From the NCBI RefSeq assembly GCF_051857475.1, contig NZ_JBPZGZ010000001.1, positions 620,001 to 684,000 on the forward strand: a stretch of DNA of 64,000 nucleotides, written 5' to 3'. Of this stretch, positions 53,019-61,004 are shown one piece after another (positions within the stretch are counted from its first letter, which is position 1; every line of letters starts with the position of its first letter). The notes beneath the pieces are model-generated. The model saw nothing but the letters and a program-made list of their open reading frames with translations. It made no database searches and was not told the origin of the DNA. This stretch comes from Pelomonas sp051857475. GTDB taxonomy: Bacteria; Pseudomonadota; Gammaproteobacteria; Burkholderiales; Burkholderiaceae_C. Made by a program: the position numbers and the translations under genes.

Positions 53019-54293
53019 TCAGGCGGCGAGGCGCAGCGGCGGGCGTTGGGATGAACGGGAGGGGCTGCCGCTGAGCTGGTCGGTGACGATGTGGGCCAGG
53101 CGTTGCGGCGGGATGCGGCCACTCTCCAGCGCGTAGTGAGCCGCGCTGACGACATGACGGGGCGGCAGGTCTGTGGCCCGGCCGGCCTGCAGGCAGCGCG
53201 CGCCTTCTAGGATGGCGTCCTGGTCACCGCGGTTGAAGCGGATCACGTCGGCCAGGGCCTGCTGGGCAAGATTGCGCCGCGTCTGGAAGGCGATCTCGTC
53301 CACCACCTCAGGAATGAGGCGCGGGGCGCTCGTCATCAGGCCGGCGGGAATGCGGTGGCCGCTCTCGGTCCGGTACAGGGCCTGCCAGACGCGCAGCAAC
53401 TTCGTCGCGTCGCTCGCGAACCCCATGCGGCGCAGCATCTCCGCCAGCAGGTAGACGCGCAGATAGGCCGTCGGATGGGCGCCGCCGGGGCGGAAGGTCA
53501 TGGTGCGCGGCTGCGGGTGGGCCAGAAAATCGGCCATGCCCCAGGCCGCGGCCGGCCCGCCGAGCAGGATGGCGGCGAGATCGGCAAAGATCTCCTTGTG
53601 CCAGCGCCCGTAGACCGAGGCCAGCATGGGGTTGCCGGCGCGGCCCATCACCCGGCGCAGCACCGCCTGGCGGTTCTCCTGCCAGATGCCGGCATCGGCC
53701 TGGATGTTGTGGGCCACCTCGTGCAGGAAGACGCTCTGCCAGGGCTGGTCACGATCCCAGGGAATGCGGATCAGCGGGAAGGGGTTGGCCTCGCCGAGCA
53801 GGCGCGACAGGGCCACGCCGCGCCGCATGGTCGCCGGCGAGTAGCCATGCTCCATGTACGACACCGGCTTGAGCAACGGCCCGTCGAAGAGGCGCGGCGA
53901 GGTCTGGCGGATGGCGGCATAGCAGTCGGCGGCGATGCTGTCGTGGGCGGCGAGCGAGGGGCCAAAGGCCGTGCCGCGCTGGGCAAATACCTCGTAGAAC
54001 ATGCCGAAGAGACGGCGCGCGCGGTCCAGTTCGCGCTCGACCAGGGCGATGTCGACGAGGACGCGCTGGGGCGCGCGCTGGCCGACATCGGTCTGCAGGT
54101 CTTCAAAGCGCTGGCGGATGCGCTGCTCCACCGCCGCCAGCCGCGCATTGGCGACACGGAAATGCTCGGGCGAGGGTGCATACGGCATGTCCTGGGGGCG
54201 CAGGCCGACGAAGGCGTTGTCCACCCGCGCGAGCCGCGAGAGCCGGGCCGACAGCCCGGTGATCTTGGCCTGCAGGAAACGGCGCACATTCAT
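53019..54293 (-). CDS. putative zinc metalloprotease (HEVAHN), locus gene 3
   Basis: A 424-residue protein with the zincin motif HEVAHNIQADAG and, about 50 residues on, RWHKEIFADLAAILLGG, whose Glu-Xaa3-Asp resembles the third-ligand segment of gluzincins. The flanking text does not match a protease family I know. It has no signal peptide, so it should act in the cytoplasm, perhaps maturing other products of the locus. The ATG at 54293 is chosen because earlier in-frame codons fall inside the upstream gene. The motif is clear; activity is inferred. Confidence 0.8.
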   Translation of the reverse strand: MNVRRFLQAKITGLSARLSRLARVDNAFVGLRPQDMPYAPSPEHFRVANARLAAVEQRIRQRFEDLQTDVGQRAPQRVLVDIALVERELDRARRLFGMFYEVFAQRGTAFGPSLAAHDSIAADCYAAIRQTSPRLFDGPLLKPVSYMEHGYSPATMRRGVALSRLLGEANPFPLIRIPWDRDQPWQSVFLHEVAHNIQADAGIWQENRQAVLRRVMGRAGNPMLASVYGRWHKEIFADLAAILLGGPAAAWGMADFLAHPQPRTMTFRPGGAHPTAYLRVYLLAEMLRRMGFASDATKLLRVWQALYRTESGHRIPAGLMTSAPRLIPEVVDEIAFQTRRNLAQQALADVIRFNRGDQDAILEGARCLQAGRATDLPPRHVVSAAHYALESGRIPPQRLAHIVTDQLSGSPSRSSQRPPLRLAA

Positions 54294-54327
54294 GGCCCAG
54301 CCCTCGGTTGTCGTTGTGGGTCGCAGC

Positions 54328-55386
54328 TCAGCGGCAGCGCAGGTTGATGACGACGGGGCCGCGCGCAATCACACGACGGCCGCGTGCGCAGTGCGGGCAG
54401 CCGATGCGGGCGACGCGACCGGTCGTGGCCACCACCTGGCGGGCCACGGGCGCCACCGTGCGAGCGACCACCTGGGCCGCCTGGCCGCGCGGCGTGGCGC
54501 GACGGGCCGGCGCCACCAGCGGGCGGGACAAGCGCTGCACGGTCTGCGGGCGGGCCGCCACCTGGCGGGTGACGCGCTGCACCGCACGCACGGCCTGGCG
54601 GGCCGGCAGGCGGCGGCGCTGCACGATGCGGCGCGTGGCCGTGACGGCGCGAGCCACGGCGCGGGCGGCCTGCGGGCCCTGGCGGCGCACGGCGCCGCGC
54701 ACGGCCTGGCTGACGGCGCGCACGGCGGCACGGCGCACCGGTGCCGCGGCTCGTGCCACACCGGGCAGGGCGCGGCGGATGACCATGCCGGCCAGCACCG
54801 GGGCGGCGGCGTCGATGCCATCCTCGTCCAGGCCGTCCACCAGCTCGTCGAAGGCCTCGAACTCGTCGGCCCCATCGGCCAGCAGGCGGCCGGCCACGTT
54901 GGCGATGCGGCCGATCATCTGGGCCTGCGGGATGGGGATCATGCTGGCCAGGGGGCCGACGACGCGGGCCGCACGGCCGATGCCGCGGCCCACGCCGCGG
55001 GCGATGCGGCCCAGGCGGCGGAAGAACTCGTCGCCATCGCCGGCGTCCATCGCGTCGGCGACGGCGGCTTCGAAGGCGTCGTCGCCGCCTTCGTCCCCGT
55101 AGTCGTCGCCGGCATCGAACTCGTCGCCCTCGTCGAACTCGTCGTACTCATCGGCTTCGTCAAAGCCCTCACTGCCGCCTCCGCCGCCACCCAGCAGGCC
55201 ACCGGCCACGCGGCCGATGCCGCCGAGCAGGCGGCCGATGAACTCGTCATCGCCCTCGTCGGCGCCGTCGAACTCGTCGAACTCATCGCCTTCGTCGAAC
55301 TCGTCATAGGCATTGCTGGTGCGTGCCGGGCCTTCTGCGGCGTCGGACATCAGGTCGTCCATCACGTCGGCTTCGAATCGGTCCAT
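54328..55386 (-). CDS. bipolar acidic/arginine-rich protein B, locus gene 2
   Basis: A 352-residue low-complexity protein of unusual design. Residues 1-120 are strongly acidic with repeated DEFDE-like units (YDEFDEGDEFDEFDGADEGD). DEFIGRLLGGIGRVAGGLLG then forms a Gly-rich amphipathic bridge. A second acidic segment leads to about 170 residues dominated by Arg, Ala and Val (QAVRGAVRRQGPQAARAVAR) and a CPHC pair near the end. It closes with GPVVINLRCR. It is a paralogue of the next gene upstream. An AAGGAG site precedes the ATG. Function unknown. Confidence 0.82.
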   Translation of the reverse strand: MDRFEADVMDDLMSDAAEGPARTSNAYDEFDEGDEFDEFDGADEGDDEFIGRLLGGIGRVAGGLLGGGGGGSEGFDEADEYDEFDEGDEFDAGDDYGDEGGDDAFEAAVADAMDAGDGDEFFRRLGRIARGVGRGIGRAARVVGPLASMIPIPQAQMIGRIANVAGRLLADGADEFEAFDELVDGLDEDGIDAAAPVLAGMVIRRALPGVARAAAPVRRAAVRAVSQAVRGAVRRQGPQAARAVARAVTATRRIVQRRRLPARQAVRAVQRVTRQVAARPQTVQRLSRPLVAPARRATPRGQAAQVVARTVAPVARQVVATTGRVARIGCPHCARGRRVIARGPVVINLRCR

Positions 55387-55423
55387 GGTGTGCTCCTTGC
55401 GTGAAGTGCTATCGAATGGTGGG

Positions 55424-56611
55424 TTAGCGCGGCGTGACCGTCAGCGCGACGGGGCCGTCGATGTGGAAAGTGCGGGTGCCGCTGATGCGACGCGTGCGCT
55501 GGCCGCGACCGACTCGGGTGTCACGCGCCAGCGGCGCAGAACCCGGGCCCGCGCTGGGGCGGGGGCTGGCGGCGCTGGGCTGGGCCAGTCGGCGCAGGGT
55601 TTGCGGTTGCTGGGCCACGCGGCGCGCCGTGGTGGGCAGGCCGCGTCGCACCTGCTGGGCGGCGCGCTGGGGTGTGGGGGCCGTGCGGGCGGCCACGCGG
55701 GCGGCGGACTGCGCAAGGCGGGGCAGGGCGCGCACCGCACCGCGGCCGCGCTGGCGCACCAGTTCGCGGGCGGCCGAGGCCGTGCCGCGCACGATGGCGC
55801 GCCGGCCCGCCTGGGCCAGTTGGCCCATATTGCGCATGCCCAGGGTGCGGGCCGCAGCGCGGGCGGCCAGGGCCACGACGGCCGGCAGAGCCTCGTCCAC
55901 GCCGTCCTCGAAGGCATCGGCCAGCGCGTCGAAATCGTCCATCTCGTCCCCGCCGCCGCCGATCAGCTGGCTGAGCTGGCCCAGCACGCCCTGGGCGCTG
56001 CCGGCCGTGTTGGCGACGCCACCGGCCAGGCGCCCGGCCGTGCCGGCCCAGCCCTGCACGCGCTGGGCGCCACCGGCCACGCTGCGCAGGCCGCCGGCGA
56101 TGCCGGGGGCCCCCAGCATCTGGGCCAGGCGCGAGGCGGCCATCGCCGCCGGCGATACCTGGCGGGCCACCCGGCCCACGCCGCCGGCCACGCGCTGGGC
56201 CTGGCGGGCCACGCCACGCACGCGGCCGGCGATGCCGGCGGCGCCGCCCACGCCTCGCCGCAGCATGCCGCCGGCGCGGCCCAGGCCGCCGAGAATGCGG
56301 CCGAGGAATTCGTCCTCGTCGGCGGCATCCAGGCCGTCGGCGACTTCGTCCTCGAAGGCATCCCACAGGGCCATGGCGTCACCGCCGTCGCCCTGGTCGT
56401 CGGCGAAGTCGGCACCGTCCAGCGCCTCGCCTTCGAAGCCGTCGCCCTCGTCGCCGAGGTCGCCAGCGTCGTTGTCGAAGCTTTCCATCAGGTCCATGCC
56501 GTCGCTGCCGTCGGCTTCGTCGAAACCCTCGTCCGCGCCGTCGCTCGCGTCGGCACCATCGAGGGCATCGGCCTCGTCCATCAGTTCGCTGTCAAAAGGG
56601 TTCTGATCCAT
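55424..56611 (-). CDS. bipolar acidic/arginine-rich protein A, first gene of the locus
   Basis: A 395-residue paralogue of the downstream gene. Residues 1-110 are rich in Asp/Gly/Ala with repeats such as DGADASDGADEGFDEADG. Then comes DEFLGRILGGLGRAGGMLRR, matching the bridge of the paralogue. A Gly/Ala/Val/Arg-rich middle (RVRGVARQAQRVAGGVGRVA) and a very basic tail follow, ending FHIDGPVALTVTPR. The start is the ATG at 56611. Such charge-split proteins may self-associate, bind nucleic acid or form condensates; none of this is shown. Confidence 0.82.
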   Translation of the reverse strand: MDQNPFDSELMDEADALDGADASDGADEGFDEADGSDGMDLMESFDNDAGDLGDEGDGFEGEALDGADFADDQGDGGDAMALWDAFEDEVADGLDAADEDEFLGRILGGLGRAGGMLRRGVGGAAGIAGRVRGVARQAQRVAGGVGRVARQVSPAAMAASRLAQMLGAPGIAGGLRSVAGGAQRVQGWAGTAGRLAGGVANTAGSAQGVLGQLSQLIGGGGDEMDDFDALADAFEDGVDEALPAVVALAARAAARTLGMRNMGQLAQAGRRAIVRGTASAARELVRQRGRGAVRALPRLAQSAARVAARTAPTPQRAAQQVRRGLPTTARRVAQQPQTLRRLAQPSAASPRPSAGPGSAPLARDTRVGRGQRTRRISGTRTFHIDGPVALTVTPR

Positions 56612-57018
56612 GTCGTGGTCTCCAAGCCGGGGCGGCATCGCTACCGTGAAGTCACTCTAGGCAGGGCCAGGCGCGTCGACAAAACGTGTTTTGTGCCGAC
56701 CGCATCGGGGCTCGTGTCGACGCACCAGTCCTGACGCACCAACCCATCGGAGGGCCCCCGTTTGAGGGCATCGATCAGGGGGACTTTGCTGGTGCGCGCC
56801 CGGACGCATGATGCGCAGCGCCGGGGGCGCCACCGCCGTGCATCGACATCCAGCACTTATTCACGTCGTCAGCCCCCCAGCTTCCCAGGTGCCAAGAAGG
56901 GCGGACTGAGCAAATATCCGGCGCCTTGGACGATCCAGAGAGGGACCACGTCAAAGCGGGAGCGCGTTATGGCCAGCAGCATGCAAACCCGGCGATCTCC
57001 AACGCCCCGAGGCGGGGC
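56612..57018. promoter_or_regulatory. 407-bp divergent control region of the nine-gene locus
   Basis: No gene is credible here. The motif GACGCACCA occurs at 56719-56727 and 56733-56741 (14-bp step), and its core appears inverted as TGGTGCG at 56790-56796. A related GACGCAT lies at 56803-56809. These repeats between a regulator gene and its likely target operon are good candidates for its binding sites. I see no convincing -35/-10 pair. Confidence 0.55.
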
Positions 57019-57516
57019 ATGAACATCCGTCGCGACGGCCCCGACGACGACGCGGCCTGCGCCGACGCCGGGGCGCCGCCACCCTGCGTGGAACTGGGCG
57101 GCCGCAGCCTGCGCATCGTCTGCGTCGACGACCGCCTGCCCGACCACAGCGCGCGGCCCGGCAGTTCGCGGCTGTGCCAGCGCTATCTGCCGGGCGAGAT
57201 CGCGCATTTCGAGTGGGCAGGACATCGCTACGCCGTGGTCCCGGTCAGCGAGTCATCTGAATCCGGCACGCCGGTGCAGGAGCTTCACACCCTGCTGACC
57301 AACCGCGAACTGCAGATCGTGCAGCTGATCTGCTCGGGCCTGCTGACCAAGCAGGTGAGCGCAAAGCTGCACATCAGCGAGTTCACCGTGCGGTCCTATC
57401 TGAAGACCATCTACTGCAAGCTCGGCGTGCGCTCGCGGGGGGCCATGGTCTATGCCTATGCGCAATCGCTGTCTCGCGTCCCGCGGGACGAAGTTGCGGA
57501 CGCGGCCGACGCCTAG
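57019..57516 (+). CDS. LuxR-type helix-turn-helix regulator
   Basis: A 165-residue DNA-binding protein. The C-terminal HTH is LLTNRELQIVQLICSGLLTK, followed by the recognition helix ISEFTVRSYLKTIYCKLGVRSR, which fits the LuxR/FixJ class. The N-terminal ~90 residues (CVELGGRSLRIVCVDDRLPD ... FEWAGHRYAVVP) are not a classical receiver or autoinducer domain. The ATG at 57019 is the first ATG in frame; a TTG at 56926 would add 31 residues. Divergence from the nine-gene locus suggests it controls that operon. Confidence 0.83.
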   Translation: MNIRRDGPDDDAACADAGAPPPCVELGGRSLRIVCVDDRLPDHSARPGSSRLCQRYLPGEIAHFEWAGHRYAVVPVSESSESGTPVQELHTLLTNRELQIVQLICSGLLTKQVSAKLHISEFTVRSYLKTIYCKLGVRSRGAMVYAYAQSLSRVPRDEVADAADA

Positions 57517-57550
57517 GGGTGCTCCGACACCCGAAATGAAGGTTGGCTGA

Positions 57551-57569
57551 CAGGGCAGGTCTTGCCCTG
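57551..57569. repeat. inverted repeat before the mipA-like gene
   Basis: CAGGGCA (57551-57557) and TGCCCTG (57563-57569) flank a 5-nt loop. It lies 35 nt after the LuxR-type stop and 17 nt before the next start. It could be a weak terminator or an operator; no T-run follows. Confidence 0.45.
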
Positions 57570-57586
57570 GCTGATAGTCTGGGCGT

Positions 57587-58393
57587 ATGAGATCCATGCT
57601 GATGACCACATTGGCCCTGGGCTGCGTCGCGAATGCCCAGGCCCAGCAGCCCGAGGTGGAAAGCCCTTCGGCCCGCTATCTGCTGGGCGCGGCCGTGGTG
57701 TCGCAACCCGAATACGACGGCGCCAGCAAGCGCGAGACCAAGCTCAAGCCGCTGTGGGCCTTCAAGCTCGGCCGGGTGCGCTTCAGCACCTCGGGCGCCG
57801 GCAGCCTGCTGGGCTTTGGCCAGGAGGACGCCGCAGGCGGCGCGAGCACGCAGTTCGTCGACACCGACAGGCTGCGCGTCGGCGTGTCGCTGCGCATGGA
57901 CAGCGGCCGCAGCAGCGACGATGCCAGCACCACGCGGGGCCTGCCCGATGTTCGGCGCACGCTGCGGGCGCGCTTCTATACCAACTACAGCATCACCAAG
58001 GACTTCAACGTCAGCGCGAACCTGTCCCAGGATTTGCTGGGCCGCAAAGGCGGCATGACGCTGGGCGCCGACCTGGGCTGGCGCTTCTATCGCAGCCAGA
58101 CGCTGGAGTGGACGGCCGGCGCCGGCATCTCGGCCGCCAATGGCCAGAACTTGCGCAGTTATTTCGGCGTGCCCGAATCGGCGGTGGCGGCGAGTGGCAA
58201 GCCGGCCTATGAGCCGGGTTCGGGCCTGCGCGACGTGCACATGGGCGTGGGCTTCATCCGGCCCATCACCAAGCACTGGATCGCCTACGGCAACGCCGGC
58301 GCGAGCCGCCTGCTGGGGCCGGTGGCGGACAGCCCCCTGGTCGAGAAGCGCACCGGCACTTCGGCCGGCATCGGCGTCGCCTGGCGCAACTAG
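57587..58393 (+). CDS. MipA/OmpV family outer-membrane protein
   Basis: A 268-residue protein with a signal peptide cut after ANAQA. The body is beta-rich with alternating strands: YLLGAAVVSQPEYDGASKRE, GRVRFSTSGAG, and the C-terminal GTSAGIGVAWRN ending. MipA/OmpV proteins form outer-membrane barrels; MipA of E. coli scaffolds murein enzymes. The role here is not known. Confidence 0.85.
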   Translation: MRSMLMTTLALGCVANAQAQQPEVESPSARYLLGAAVVSQPEYDGASKRETKLKPLWAFKLGRVRFSTSGAGSLLGFGQEDAAGGASTQFVDTDRLRVGVSLRMDSGRSSDDASTTRGLPDVRRTLRARFYTNYSITKDFNVSANLSQDLLGRKGGMTLGADLGWRFYRSQTLEWTAGAGISAANGQNLRSYFGVPESAVAASGKPAYEPGSGLRDVHMGVGFIRPITKHWIAYGNAGASRLLGPVADSPLVEKRTGTSAGIGVAWRN

Positions 58394-58698
58394 AGCTTGA
58401 CGCGACCGCGCAGGATGTCGGCGTACATGACCCAGTCGCCGGCAAAGCTGTAGAGCGGATATTTGAAGGTTGCCGGCCGGTTCTTCTCGAAGAAGAAGTG
58501 CCCCACCCAGGCAAAGCCATAACCGCACAGCAGACCGTACAGCAGCCACATCAGGGCGCCCGTCGTCGCCAGCTTGAACAGGCAGACCAGCACCAGCGTC
58601 GAGCCGACGAAATGCAGGCGGCGACAGACGATGTTGCTGTGCTCGCTGAGGTAGAAGGGGTAGAAGTCGGCGAAGCGGGTGAAGCGTTCGGTGCTCAT
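58390..58698 (-). CDS. Mpo1-like (DUF962) membrane protein
   Basis: A 102-residue protein related to yeast Mpo1, an Fe(II)-dependent dioxygenase acting in fatty-acid alpha-oxidation. FADFYPFYLSEHSNIVCRRLHFVG contains the histidines typical of the family (N-terminal HxxxxxxxH arrangement), and GYGFAWVGHFFFEKNRPATF follows with two hydrophobic segments. Bacterial function is not established. Its end touches the convergent mipA-like gene. Confidence 0.86.
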   Translation of the reverse strand: MSTERFTRFADFYPFYLSEHSNIVCRRLHFVGSTLVLVCLFKLATTGALMWLLYGLLCGYGFAWVGHFFFEKNRPATFKYPLYSFAGDWVMYADILRGRVKL

Positions 58699-58761
58699 GA
58701 CGTGATTCAAGCGCGGGTTGTGCCCGAGCGGCAAGCGGGCTTGCCCTGGCAACATGAGCCG

Positions 58762-60222
58762 ATGAGCGCAATCCCCAACAAGGAATACGAGGTCATCATC
58801 CTCGGCGCCGGCATGTCCGGCCTGTGCATGGCCATCCAGCTGCAGCGCGCCGGCATCCAGGACTTCCTCATCGTCGAGAAGTCCTCCGGCATCGGCGGCA
58901 CCTGGTGGGACAACCGCTATCCCGGCGCCCAGGTCGACGTCCCGGCGCCCGCCTACAGCTTCAGCTTCGCGCCCAACGCCGACTGGACCCACCGCTTTGC
59001 CGACGCACCCGAGATCCAGCGCTACCAGCAGCGCCTGGCCGAGCAGCATGGCCTGCCGGCCCGCATGTGCCTGGGCACGGCCATCACCGAGGCCCGCTTC
59101 GACGAAGGCAGCGGCCGCTGGCAGCTGAGCCTGGACAGCGGCGAGACCCTCAGCGCGCGCTTTTTCGTCTGCAGCACGGGTCAGCTCAATATCGCGCGTT
59201 GGCCCGACATCCCCGGCCTGGCCGATTTCCGCGGGCAGTTGCTGCACAGCGCGCGCTGGCCCCAGGGTGTGGACCTGACCGGCCAGCGCGTCGGCGTCAT
59301 CGGCACCGGGTCGACGGGGGCCCAGCTGGTGCCGGCGCTGGCCAAGACTGCGATCAGCCTCAAGGTCTTCCAGCGCACGCCGAACTGGGTGCTGCCGCGT
59401 GTGGACCGCCGATATGGGCGGCTGGACCGGCTGCTGATGGGGTTGCCTGGCTATGGACGCCTGACCTACAAGGCTTGGTGCTGGGCGCTGGACCAGGGCC
59501 GCAACGGCTTCGAAGAAGGCACGCTGGCGCGTCGTGCGGTGGTGGGGGCCGCCCGCTGGCATCTGCGCCGCCAGGTGGCCGACCCGGCGCTGCGCGAGGC
59601 CTTGGCGCCGCGCTATCCGCTGGGTTGCAAGCGCATCATCTACTCCAGCGACTATTACCCGGCCCTGTGCCGCCCCACGTCGGAGCTGGTGACTACGGGC
59701 ATCACCCAAATGACGGCGTCGGGCGTGGTCACGGCCGATGGCCGCGAACATGAACTGGACACGCTGGTCTGCGCCACCGGTTATGACACCACCCAGCCGC
59801 TGAAGGGACTGAGCGTGGCGGGCCAAGGCGGCCGGTTGCTGGCCGATGCCTGGGCCGCGGGACCGCGCGCCTATCTCGGCATCAGCGTGCCGGAGTTCCC
59901 GAACTTCTTCCTGATGCTGGGGCCGAACACGCTGACCGGCCACACCTCGGCCCTGCTGTCGCTGGAGCCCCAGGTGGCCCATGCCGTTGCCTGCATGCAG
60001 CGCGTGCGCGGCGAAGGCCGGCAATGGATCACCGTGAAGGCGGCAGCCGCACAGGCCCAGGATGCCGCGGTGCAGCAACGCCTGGCCACGTCGGTGTGGA
60101 GCCACTGCAACTCCTGGTACCGCACCGAGGGCGGCCGCATCGTCGCGATCTGGCCCGGTTTTGCACGCGACTACGAGCGCGCCGCACGCCGGGTCGACGA
60201 CAGCGCCTACGAACTGGGCTGA
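58762..60222 (+). CDS. flavin-dependent monooxygenase (Baeyer-Villiger type)
   Basis: A 486-residue FAD/NADPH enzyme. FAD motif IILGAGMSGLCMAIQL, NADPH motif GVIGTGSTGAQLVPAL, and between them FRGQLLHSARWP, which matches the Baeyer-Villiger fingerprint FXGXXXHXXXW. GGTWWDNRYPGAQVDVPA is also typical. Such enzymes convert ketones to esters or lactones. Substrate unknown. The start is the ATG at 58762. Its 3' end overlaps the convergent hydrolase by 16 nt. Confidence 0.9.
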   Translation: MSAIPNKEYEVIILGAGMSGLCMAIQLQRAGIQDFLIVEKSSGIGGTWWDNRYPGAQVDVPAPAYSFSFAPNADWTHRFADAPEIQRYQQRLAEQHGLPARMCLGTAITEARFDEGSGRWQLSLDSGETLSARFFVCSTGQLNIARWPDIPGLADFRGQLLHSARWPQGVDLTGQRVGVIGTGSTGAQLVPALAKTAISLKVFQRTPNWVLPRVDRRYGRLDRLLMGLPGYGRLTYKAWCWALDQGRNGFEEGTLARRAVVGAARWHLRRQVADPALREALAPRYPLGCKRIIYSSDYYPALCRPTSELVTTGITQMTASGVVTADGREHELDTLVCATGYDTTQPLKGLSVAGQGGRLLADAWAAGPRAYLGISVPEFPNFFLMLGPNTLTGHTSALLSLEPQVAHAVACMQRVRGEGRQWITVKAAAAQAQDAAVQQRLATSVWSHCNSWYRTEGGRIVAIWPGFARDYERAARRVDDSAYELG

Positions 60223-61004
60223 AGGGCGGCCCGCAGGGCGGCCAGCAGGGCGTCGGGCGCCTCGGCCATCAGCGCATGGCCGGCCGGCACGGTGTGAACT
60301 CGCGGCTTCAGCAGGCCGCCGAGCACGGCGTTCTGCCTGGGCGAGGTCATCTGGTCCAGGGCGCCGAGGATGAAATGCACCGGGCAGGCGACGCGCGCTG
60401 CCGCAGCCTCGCCGCCGGCGTAGCGGTCGCAGACCTGGAAGTCGTTCTCGAACAGATTGACCGCGGTCTGGCGCGATTGCAGCCGTCGCATCAACGCCAT
60501 CGAGCCACCGCGCAGCCAGGCGCCCGGGCCCGGGTAGCCGGGCTTGGCGCTGGACAGGGAATGCGAGAAGGCCGTGACCATGGCCATGGCGGCCTCGGGC
60601 TTGTCGCGCGCCGTCGTCAGCAGGGCTTCGGAGACCTTCATCGGATAGGCCGTGCCGACCATGACGAGGGTAGAGGCCCGCGCGGCGGCTTCCAGCGCAA
60701 TCAGCGAGCCCATGCTGTGACCGACCAGGGCGGCCTTGTCCACGCCGGTGGCATCCAGCAGCTGGTGCAGCCAGGCGGCGATGTCCTCGACGCTTTTCAA
60801 GGGCGCGCCACCGCTGCGGCCATGGCCCGGCAGGTCGGGTGCCAGCACGCTGTAGCCGTGGTGGGCACACCAGCGTGCCAGCAGCGTCCAGACGCTGTGG
60901 TCGTTCAGCGCGCCGTGGATGAAGACGACGCAGGGCAGGGCGGGGTCGAAGGTCTTGCCGCCGGTGTAGGCATAGGCCTCTTGGCCATCAACGACGAACT
61001 TCAT
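60207..61004 (-). CDS. alpha/beta hydrolase
   Basis: A 265-residue hydrolase with the oxyanion loop CVVFIHGALNDHSVW, the nucleophile elbow LVGHSMGSLIALEAA, acid in HFILGALDQMTSP and the catalytic histidine in VPAGHALMAEAP. It resembles esterases and carboxylester lipases; the substrate is unknown. Its start overlaps the stop of the sulfhydrylase gene by 4 nt, so it is coupled to methionine/homocysteine metabolism by transcription. Confidence 0.9.
   Translation of the reverse strand: MKFVVDGQEAYAYTGGKTFDPALPCVVFIHGALNDHSVWTLLARWCAHHGYSVLAPDLPGHGRSGGAPLKSVEDIAAWLHQLLDATGVDKAALVGHSMGSLIALEAAARASTLVMVGTAYPMKVSEALLTTARDKPEAAMAMVTAFSHSLSSAKPGYPGPGAWLRGGSMALMRRLQSRQTAVNLFENDFQVCDRYAGGEAAAARVACPVHFILGALDQMTSPRQNAVLGGLLKPRVHTVPAGHALMAEAPDALLAALRAALQPSS

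Noticed and set aside
46882..56611. The nine-gene locus as a prophage, tailocin, T6SS or extracellular contractile injection system
   Set aside because: No sheath, tube, baseplate, portal, terminase, ClpV or integrase gene can be recognised, and no attachment repeats are visible.
56762..57022. 86-codon plus-strand frame in the divergent control region
   Set aside because: No ribosome site, no conserved motif, and arginine/proline/serine-rich composition typical of chance GC-rich frames.
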